Assembly: GCA_943846615.1 (NCBI GenBank) | Contig: OX044354.1 | Location: 2,187,001 to 2,251,000, forward strand | Origin: an uncultured Amylibacter sp. | GTDB taxonomy: Bacteria > Pseudomonadota > Alphaproteobacteria > Rhodobacterales > Rhodobacteraceae | DNA length: 64,000 bases | Direction of reading: 5' to 3' | Part shown: piece after piece, positions 36,663 to 42,590 of the stretch | Layout of the letters: each line of letters begins with the position of its first letter | Numbering within the stretch: position 1 is the first letter of the stretch | Program-made: the position numbers and the translations under genes | The notes under the pieces: model-generated | The model's database searches: none | What the model saw: the letters and a program-made list of their open reading frames with translations, nothing else | Told to the model about the DNA's origin: nothing

Positions 36663-36763
36663 AACAACGCTTACTGTTTTCAACATTCGCCCATTGCTTT
36701 TGCTTGTATATCCTTGTGGCGGCATGCATTATCGCCGCACCTATTTAACCAAAAGGAATTGAT

Positions 36764-37102
36764 ATGCTTAGAATGATTACCGTATGCCTTGCTATTCTAT
36801 CGTTGCCATCTGCGATGCACGCCCAAGAGTTCCAGCCAGTTAAACTAACAAGCGCACAGATTGAACAGATTAAGCGAGCTACCTCGAAAGGATACATTGA
36901 TCCAGATAGCCTAAAGTTTCGCGATATCCACGCATCTGACGTGACACGTACTAACGGTAAGAAAGTGCGACGAGTATGTGGTGAGGTTAATGGAAAGAAC
37001 GCCTATGGCGGCTACGTAGGCTATACCTTCTTTGGTGGCATCATGAAGAACGGAGTGTTTAAGAAGAGGGATTTCGCTATGCCGTGCAGGTCATGGAAGT
37101 AG
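36764..37102 (+). CDS. Small secreted protein with CGEVNGKN-type motif (island cargo)
   Basis: A 112-residue protein with a signal peptide ending MHAQE. The mature part has GYIDPDSLKFRDIHAS and CGEVNGKNAYGGYVGYTFF with a second cysteine near the end (MPCRSWK). Proteins with DPDSxKFRxV and CGEVNxKNxxGGYVG are widespread in proteobacteria and their mobile elements, without known function. AAGGA precedes the ATG. The gene and the IS66 remnant lie between the two 152-bp direct repeats. Confidence 0.65.
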   Translation: MLRMITVCLAILSLPSAMHAQEFQPVKLTSAQIEQIKRATSKGYIDPDSLKFRDIHASDVTRTNGKKVRRVCGEVNGKNAYGGYVGYTFFGGIMKNGVFKKRDFAMPCRSWK

Positions 37103-37233
37103 TTCAATAAACAAATAGCGAGGGGCGATTGAATTGGCTGACGGACCCTTCGGGTCGCCGCAACGCTTACTTTTAAATGGCTGAAACAACGACAAAAATC
37201 ATTTGTGGTGTAATCGAAACGGCGGAGACACTG

Positions 37234-37385
37234 TAGGCTAATGCTAAGAACCCTAAAACATTTTGCTGCGAAGCCCTGTTAAAGCGGGACAATATACCCC
37301 ACTTTTTTGTTTTCAGATTTCCACCACCAAAGCCTGACTAGACAGCTCGATAAGCCATTATATTACAATGATTTAACCTCGTTAA
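37234..37385 (+). repeat. 152-bp direct repeat, copy 2
   Basis: Counterpart of 36213-36364, ending one base before the stop codon of the XRE/HGGxSTG gene. It is thus the natural 3' flank of that minus-strand gene, and copy 1 looks like the duplicate. Confidence 0.85.
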
Positions 37386-37386
37386 C

Positions 37387-37899
37387 CTATCGCATTGCTT
37401 TCCTGTATTTCTGCCAGCGCAACCTTTGAGCTGCAGCAACCCGCGCCTTGCCTTCGATTGTCCTTGGCCCCGTGGACATGCCGCCATGAAACTTGCATCG
37501 CTTACGCCCCGCTTCGCTCTTGTTCTTGCATGGGTGACCTTTACGGGTCTTGGCAAGGCATAGAACGCGCACAAGCATGGCTTTGCGCTGGGCCTTCGCG
37601 TCTAGGCGTTTTTGCTCATCTTTGAATGCTTTATCCAATGCCAATTGCTGGGGATCAGTAACACCCCATCCCCGCGCGCGCGTATTGGTGTCAATTAAAC
37701 CTTCAACCTGACTAATCCCCAGCACCCCCATCATCTTATTTACAGCATGCCCACGCCACAGATTGCCCTGTTTGGTTTCCCAATAAGACACAGTGCATCT
37801 AGCTATCCCTGCCAGTGATGCCAAATCTGTTTGGCTAAAGCCCATCGCCTTACGTGCAGTTTGTAGTCTTTTTCCCGTGAGGTTTAGATTTCTTGTCAC
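37387..37899 (-). CDS. XRE-type HTH protein fused to an HGGxSTG domain
   Basis: A 170-residue protein. Residues 8-65 are an XRE helix-turn-helix (LQTARKAMGFSQTDLASLAG, CTVSYWETKQGN). A charged helix follows, then a C-terminal part with CLAKTRKGHPCKNKSEAGRKRCKFHGG and STGPRTIEGKARVAAAQ, shown here in pieces: the Cys-rich TRKGHPCKN, CKFHGG, STGPRT units. HGGxSTG proteins are frequent in phage and island genomes and may bind metal through Cys/His. It overlaps the replication-like gene by 4 bases (ATGA). It could regulate the island or take part in packaging or replication; role unknown. Confidence 0.7.
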   Translation of the reverse strand: MTRNLNLTGKRLQTARKAMGFSQTDLASLAGIARCTVSYWETKQGNLWRGHAVNKMMGVLGISQVEGLIDTNTRARGWGVTDPQQLALDKAFKDEQKRLDAKAQRKAMLVRVLCLAKTRKGHPCKNKSEAGRKRCKFHGGMSTGPRTIEGKARVAAAQRLRWQKYRKAMR

Positions 37900-38738
37900 C
37901 CTATACCCCTTGCTAATGCTGAATTCTTTGCGGCTTCGCTCGCAGGTTTAAAACCAGCTTTGGAACTATTCCCATTTCTAGGCATTGATTGATCCGATAC
38001 AGGTGTCTCGATTATCGTTTGGGGAACGGTGTCAAAATCGCCCGTATACGTCTTAGTTTTATTTTCTTTTATGTTTTGTTTAAGTATCGTCTCGTCTAGT
38101 CTACGTCTTGTGTCCCCCCCACCTGAGGGACAGGGTGTCGACAGGGTGTCCTCTTCAAATTCAGCTAAACGTGGAATCAAGGAATGAATTTCGACTTGCA
38201 GAGTTTTGCCCACACGCTTGATTTCCGCCAAAAGTGGGTTTGCGAAAGCTACGCCGTGATCTTTTAAAAGCGTCAACAAGAGCGGTTGCAATTCGCGGCG
38301 AAGATTTTCAGCGTCTTTTTTCCACTTCAAACTCCGCTTCATTGTTGCAACGGTAAATTCAGAAAAAGCGCTTAGGAAAAGGCCGCTATCCGAAAAATCC
38401 AATTCGAAAAAATCAGTTGTCAGTTTAGACGCATGGCTGGCATTTGTTGCGCCGTTTGCTTGGTGAAACCATCCCACCATTCGGACAATCTCTTGATCCT
38501 GATGCAATTCAATCAAGCGATTTTCAGCCAATTGAACCAGTGCTGCATTTAGCTCATCAACGTTTATGCCGACCTCATGCGCAAGCACAACGTCCTGAAT
38601 TTGACAGACGCCAACATAATTCATCGCCGATGAAAAATGCAGATGATTGTAAACCAACTTCGCCAAAACAGGCAGGCCACGGTATTTCTTGGAATAGGGC
38701 AAGGTGGTGCTAATCATAGCGAAGTCTCTACGCGCCAT
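37896..38738 (-). CDS. Phage replication protein-like (replisome organiser type)
   Basis: About 280 residues from the ATG at 38738 (MARRDFAM, with GGGGGC 5 bases upstream). The first 110 residues look like the winged-helix start of phage replication initiators (LPVLAKLVYNHLHFSSAMNY, EVGINVDELNAALVQLAENR). The tail is charged and low-complexity. No helicase or primase motif is visible. It stands in the small-gene operon behind the excisionase, a typical place for a replication module. Assignment by general resemblance only. Confidence 0.5.
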   Translation of the reverse strand: MARRDFAMISTTLPYSKKYRGLPVLAKLVYNHLHFSSAMNYVGVCQIQDVVLAHEVGINVDELNAALVQLAENRLIELHQDQEIVRMVGWFHQANGATNASHASKLTTDFFELDFSDSGLFLSAFSEFTVATMKRSLKWKKDAENLRRELQPLLLTLLKDHGVAFANPLLAEIKRVGKTLQVEIHSLIPRLAEFEEDTLSTPCPSGGGDTRRRLDETILKQNIKENKTKTYTGDFDTVPQTIIETPVSDQSMPRNGNSSKAGFKPASEAAKNSALARGIG

Positions 38739-39036
38739 GTTTGCCCCCAATCCGTTCGGGCAATGCGCCTAGCGCAACAGCGCCGTTGTAATCGCCCGTT
38801 TTAGCGTCCCAGACACGAATTAGGGGCTTTCGCGCCTTGTGATAGTCAACGCCCCGCCAATCCCGCCCATGCCCGCTTATTTTGGCTCTTTGGGTGATCC
38901 ATTGCGTATCGCAACGGCTGGCAATAACGCGCCATTTATCATTTGCGTAAATCACGGCCTGATAGTGGTCATCGCTTTCATGCTTGGTTGATGGGGACGG
39001 CATTGCCGCCCCCGTGGTTGTTGTGGCCTCTAGCAT
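38728..39036 (-). CDS. Hypothetical island protein
   Basis: A 102-residue soluble protein with the pattern QWITQRAKISGHGRDWRGVD and ARKPLIRVWDAKTG, which recurs in small proteins of alphaproteobacterial phages and islands but has no known role. It overlaps the gene before it by one base and the gene after it by 11 bases, so all are co-translated. Confidence 0.6.
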   Translation of the reverse strand: MLEATTTTGAAMPSPSTKHESDDHYQAVIYANDKWRVIASRCDTQWITQRAKISGHGRDWRGVDYHKARKPLIRVWDAKTGDYNGAVALGALPERIGGKHGA

Positions 39037-39395
39037 TATGCGGCCTCCCCATTGGGGTTGCCAATAAAGCGCACCTCATCGCGCAGGACATAAACGCCGT
39101 ACCTTGTTTTAATCGGGCCTTTGTTGTCGCTAAACCAGATAGTTTCGATATTCACGCCGTGGTCATCGCGCAAAACGTCTACATAGTGGCTTAAACGCAC
39201 GGCAGAGGCGCAATACAACGGCCCAATGACCAAAGCCTCCAAAACCTGTCTAAGGCGCTTTGATACGGCGATTGAACGCCCAGCGCTGTCAGCTCGTTTG
39301 ATTTCAAAGTGACCAATGCCATAATTCTGTGGCAGGTTCATTTGCCCCATTATCCAGCGCGTGTTTGTTGGCGGTGTGTTAAGTGATACAGTCAT
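39036..39395 (-). CDS. Winged-helix domain protein (island)
   Basis: A 119-residue protein. The part from SKRLRQVLEALVIGPLYCAS through SHYVDVLRDDHGVNIETIWF to TRYGVYVLRDEV fits a helix-turn-helix with a C-terminal wing, resembling winged-helix proteins of phage origin. Start and stop overlap both neighbours (ATGA upstream, one base downstream). Probably DNA-binding; role unknown. Confidence 0.6.
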   Translation of the reverse strand: MTVSLNTPPTNTRWIMGQMNLPQNYGIGHFEIKRADSAGRSIAVSKRLRQVLEALVIGPLYCASAVRLSHYVDVLRDDHGVNIETIWFSDNKGPIKTRYGVYVLRDEVRFIGNPNGEAA

Positions 39396-39496
39396 AGGCG
39401 CACCTCGCCATATTGATTGCCTACCAACTCAATCGAGTTGCTGGCCTTGTTCCAAAAATAGACCCGTGAAAAGGTCGTTAGTTTACCTGTATTCAT
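39392..39496 (-). CDS. 34-residue small protein
   Basis: ATG at 39496 with AAGAGG 8 bases upstream, 34 codons (MNTGKLTTFSRVYFWNKA onward), and a TGA overlapping the next ATG as ATGA. Placement at the head of the overlapping gene row supports translation, at least as a leader for the next gene. No family known. Confidence 0.5.
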   Translation of the reverse strand: MNTGKLTTFSRVYFWNKASNSIELVGNQYGEVRL

Positions 39497-39602
39497 TTTT
39501 ATACCTCTTGAACAAAGAGGCGTGTACAGCTAGACATATCAGGCACCGCAAGCACCCAATACGCATCAAACCGCCCACGCTCTCAGAGTGTGGGTTATTT
39601 GT

Positions 39603-39791
39603 TTAAGCTGCTTGAGTTTCACCCAAGAACAATGAATCTAATTGCTGGACTGACAAGAACGTACAGCCACCCAGTTTGCGCGGTGTAATCTTCCCATCAT
39701 CTATCGCTCGATAGATTGTGGATCGCGATACATCGTATTGAGTGCAAGCGTTTTTAATACGGATCGTTTTTTTGTTTTCTTCTGCTGGCAT
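39603..39791 (-). CDS. AlpA/helix-turn-helix excisionase-like protein
   Basis: A 62-residue protein with a MerR/AlpA-type helix-turn-helix: IKNACTQYDVSRSTIYRAID, then GKITPRKLGGCTFLSVQQLD. Proteins of this type act as recombination directionality factors or activate integrase genes in P4-like elements. It lies 0.5 kb upstream of the integrase on the same strand and before the small-gene operon. Confidence 0.75.
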   Translation of the reverse strand: MPAEENKKTIRIKNACTQYDVSRSTIYRAIDDGKITPRKLGGCTFLSVQQLDSLFLGETQAA

Positions 39792-40330
39792 GCAATGCCC
39801 CTTATTTTTGAGAAGGGGGCAGAATGAGAAAATTGCTGTTCATGAAATTAATTCTGGGAATCCCAAAATAAACTGCTATGTCTCATGTTGTAGCAAGTCT
39901 TGTACGCTAGCTACAAATTCTGACCTCTTGCGGGTTATGGAAAAATATTGAGAGGGGGTTGGTTTTACTGATTGGCCCTCTTTCTTTTTGTTTTACGCTT
40001 TCCTTTCGGCTTGAAGTTTCATGATGTCCCTACTTCTTAACTGAGGATTATGAGGGTGCAAGTACAATACGTGGACGTTCACTCATTGTTCTTCGCTGTG
40101 GATTTTGATAGCCGCGTAAGTCTTTTGTATGCAACGGTTTTTCCTATCTCTCGTTTTTATTACTATGCTCTGTGTCCCCATGTTAGGGCATGGCGCACTT
40201 GAATTCTATCTTGATAACCTGTGGATAAGTGTTTTTGGGTGGTAATTTAGGCTATTTACCACAAAATATGGGCGATAAATGTAGCTTATGCACTGGATGT
40301 GGTTAAGGCCTCTTGTTGTATCAAGCTGTA
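39792..40330. other. Island control region between excisionase and integrase genes
   Basis: About 540 bases without a supported gene. Visible are a perfect DnaA-box match TGTGGATAA (40220-40228, reverse orientation), a TTGTAGC/GCTACAA inverted repeat (39888-39894, 39910-39916), and a weak plus-strand terminator-like stem AGAGGG/CCCTCT (39951-39981) with a T-rich tail. It could hold the origin of replication; I see no iterons. Confidence 0.4.
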
Positions 40331-41533
40331 TCAATTAGTTTCACGTTGTAGTGTTATTAGTTGTGCAGCGGCCGTGAATTGGCCCGAAAGATGGTTGCTC
40401 CATTGCGACATAATGACACGCCTTTTTTCTAATAAGTCAGAGCGTTGATAGGAACGTTCTACATTGCCACCAATGACATGCCCTAGTGTTGTCTCTGCCA
40501 CATTCCAAGGTTTGTCTGTTTCTTCACACCAAGTTCTGAAGCTAGACCGAAAACCATGAGGCCGCGCCTCTAATCCCATACGATCCATGAAACGGATCAT
40601 GGTGGCATCCGATAGAACGCCTTTATTTACGTTCGGGAATAGAAAGCCGCCGCGTTCAAACTTCTTAGCTTGCTCGATAACATCTAGCGCCTCTAGGCTT
40701 AATGGCACCCTAAAGGCGGTGCGTTTGGCTTTAGTGCCTTTTACAAGGTCTGGGGGTACGGTTAAAATATCTCCCTCGATATATTCTAGGCGCAGGAAGC
40801 GAATAGGTTTGGAACGCAAGGTCGTCAGGATCAACAATTTCAAAGCCAATTCCGTGACTGTGCCACCGTCTAGGCTTTGGTAAAAGCTGGGGACTTCACG
40901 CCAATTTAAGGCAGGGATGTGTTTTGTTTTATCCGTTTGCTTGCCCAATAATAGCTTTGCCTTTTCTGTGGCCTGAATATCCACATCATAACCAGCAGCG
41001 GCGGCGTGTTTCATCACGATAGAAATTCGGGACAGGGCTTTGCGTGCTGTTGCTGGCTTATCGTGCCAGATAGGTGCAAGAACGCGTTTTATTGTGTTTT
41101 GGTCTATGTCTTCAATTAGTGTTTTTCCTAGCTTGGGGATGACATGTAGGCGCAAGGGGCTGTCCCATCGCCCCGCCTTACCATCGCCAACCAGTTCGCG
41201 CTTTAACGCTTCTAGAGCATCGCCCATCATTAACGCGAATGTGGGTTTAGCTTGCTGATTTTCAGTTATGATCCGTTTCTTTTCATCTAGGGGGTTTTTG
41301 CCTGCCGCCACAACCTCGCGCCATTTTCCAGCGTCAATCCGCGCTTGCTTCAAAGTTACTTTAGGATAACCGCCCAATCCCATTTCTAGGCGTTGTCCAT
41401 GCAAGGTGTAACGAATGAACCATTGCGATCCACCGTCCTTGCGTTTTGCGATCCATAGGCCTGCACCATCGCAATACTTGCCAGCGGGTAGGCTTTGAAT
41501 TGTCTTGTTATCTAGTCGGTTGGTAGAATGCAT
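40331..41533 (-). CDS. P4-family tyrosine integrase
   Basis: A 400-residue integrase. The N-terminal 90 residues are the DUF4102 arm-binding domain (KYCDGAGLWIAKRKDGGSQW, LGGYPKVTLKQARIDAGKW). A core-binding helical domain follows. The catalytic domain carries LLILTTLRSKPIRFLRLEYI (first Arg), HGFRSSFRTW (His, Arg) and TLGHVIGGNVERSYQRSD with the late His and nucleophile Tyr. It directs recombination at the 31-bp core in tRNA-Thr. It lies 135 bases from attR. Confidence 0.93.
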   Translation of the reverse strand: MHSTNRLDNKTIQSLPAGKYCDGAGLWIAKRKDGGSQWFIRYTLHGQRLEMGLGGYPKVTLKQARIDAGKWREVVAAGKNPLDEKKRIITENQQAKPTFALMMGDALEALKRELVGDGKAGRWDSPLRLHVIPKLGKTLIEDIDQNTIKRVLAPIWHDKPATARKALSRISIVMKHAAAAGYDVDIQATEKAKLLLGKQTDKTKHIPALNWREVPSFYQSLDGGTVTELALKLLILTTLRSKPIRFLRLEYIEGDILTVPPDLVKGTKAKRTAFRVPLSLEALDVIEQAKKFERGGFLFPNVNKGVLSDATMIRFMDRMGLEARPHGFRSSFRTWCEETDKPWNVAETTLGHVIGGNVERSYQRSDLLEKRRVIMSQWSNHLSGQFTAAAQLITLQRETN

Positions 41534-41542
41534 CTTGAATAC

Positions 41543-41565
41543 CCACCTTTATATCCACCTTTTGT
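41543..41565 (+). repeat. Candidate integrase arm-type site, right copy
   Basis: CCACCT, six bases, then CCACCTTTTGT, matching 32946-32968. It lies just upstream of the integrase start, so binding there could also repress int. Confidence 0.5.
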
Positions 41566-41668
41566 TGTGGGGTAGTATAGTACGGATTGGGGCGATATGA
41601 AATAGGTTTTAGGGTGTTTTTACACATTTAAAGGGGTTTTGATATCATATGGGGTGGGGTGAAACGCT

Positions 41669-41699
41669 AGTTCAATTCTCCCTTGCAGCACCATTTTTC
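41669..41699 (+). other. attR core (right 31-bp direct repeat)
   Basis: Identical to 32863-32893: partial T arm, acceptor strand and CCA of tRNA-Thr, without the 5' part of the gene. Confidence 0.9.
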
Positions 41700-41810
41700 T
41701 TCAAAAATATCCGAGAAATTGCAATAGGCGCTTTCTATTTAGGGATGGCGTACCCTAGGTTTGCTGGTTTATAAATTGGTAAATTATATCCCCAGCGTAA
41801 GGTTTTATTC

Positions 41811-42584
41811 ATGGTTTCCGAAAACAGAGTCGCAGTCATCACAGGCGGGTTGTCTGGAATGGGTTTGCAAATCGCAAAACGTCTGCACGCCAGTGGAGCG
41901 ACTGTATGTATTGGGGCCCGACGTGGTGGAGATGTGGATGCGGTTTCCAAATTGCGCGCGACAATCGGCGCACCGATTTATGTGGGTGCATTAGATGTGC
42001 GAGACAGCGAGAGCATTGCGGGTTTTATCGGTGTTGTTGTTGCCAACCATGGCAAGGTGGACATTTTGGTGAACGCGGCTGGTGTTTACGAAGAAGCCCC
42101 TGTGATCGATCACCCCGATGATATGTGGGATGCAACGATTGATACCAACTTGACAGGGACATTCAAAATGATCCGGTCAGTTATGGGGATGATGAAGGAT
42201 CAGGCGTGGGGGCGTATTGTGAATATTGCATCGGTTGCCGCGCATAATGGGATGGCCGACAATGCCGCGTATTGCGCATCCAAGGCGGGGTTGTTGGGGC
42301 TGGGTCGGTGCGTCAGTCTGGAAGGGGCGGCGTATGGTGTTACCTGTACCAGCATCAGCCCGACGTGGGTTGAAACGGAAATGTTAAAGCAGTTTGTGGA
42401 TCAAGAGGTCGCTGAATCTGATCTGACCCTAGCAGAAGTGCGCGCGAAGTATGAGGCGTCAAATCCACAGAACAAATTGGTTCAACCTGAAGAGATTGCT
42501 GAATTGGTGGCGTTTTTGGTCAGTGATGCTGGGCGTGCGATCACGATGGAAGACATCCAAGTGAACGCAGGGTCACTGTGGTAA
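41811..42584 (+). CDS. Short-chain dehydrogenase/reductase
   Basis: A 257-residue classical SDR: cofactor loop TGGLSGMG (11-18), NAAGVY, catalytic Ser in IVNIASVAAHNG, and YCASK with Tyr and Lys. An Arg/Arg pair in CIGARRGG after the second strand suggests NADP. It is the first gene outside the island and converges on the NRPS-like gene with a 6-base gap. It could reduce the aldehyde made by that enzyme, or act on a uronate intermediate; neither is shown. Confidence 0.8.
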   Translation: MVSENRVAVITGGLSGMGLQIAKRLHASGATVCIGARRGGDVDAVSKLRATIGAPIYVGALDVRDSESIAGFIGVVVANHGKVDILVNAAGVYEEAPVIDHPDDMWDATIDTNLTGTFKMIRSVMGMMKDQAWGRIVNIASVAAHNGMADNAAYCASKAGLLGLGRCVSLEGAAYGVTCTSISPTWVETEMLKQFVDQEVAESDLTLAEVRAKYEASNPQNKLVQPEEIAELVAFLVSDAGRAITMEDIQVNAGSLW

Positions 42585-42590
42585 GGTAAT

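Larger units (their letters stand above)
32863..41699. mobile_element. Integrated genomic island in tRNA-Thr (about 8.8 kb)
   Basis: Bounded by identical 31-bp repeats, the left one being the 3' end of tRNA-Thr. It contains a tyrosine integrase at the right end facing inwards, an AlpA-like excisionase, small overlapping genes with a replication-like protein, an IS66 remnant and secreted cargo proteins. No phage head or tail, terminase large subunit, relaxase or type IV secretion gene is present. This fits a phage satellite-like or other integrative element that depends on a helper, or a decayed prophage. Housekeeping genes resume on both sides. Confidence 0.88.

Noticed and set aside
36213-37385. 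152-bp repeats as ends of an insertion sequence or composite transposon
   Set aside because: They are direct, lack terminal inverted repeats and an intact transposase, and copy 2 is the natural 3' flank of a resident gene.
39742-39951. 69-residue plus-strand frame ending at a weak terminator-like stem
   Set aside because: Its first quarter is antisense to the excisionase gene, and it has no ribosome site. The match of stop and stem is probably chance.
32863-41699. Island as an integron or conjugative element
   Set aside because: The integrase is P4-type and acts on a tRNA. There is no IntI, attC-type hairpin, relaxase or mating-pair gene.
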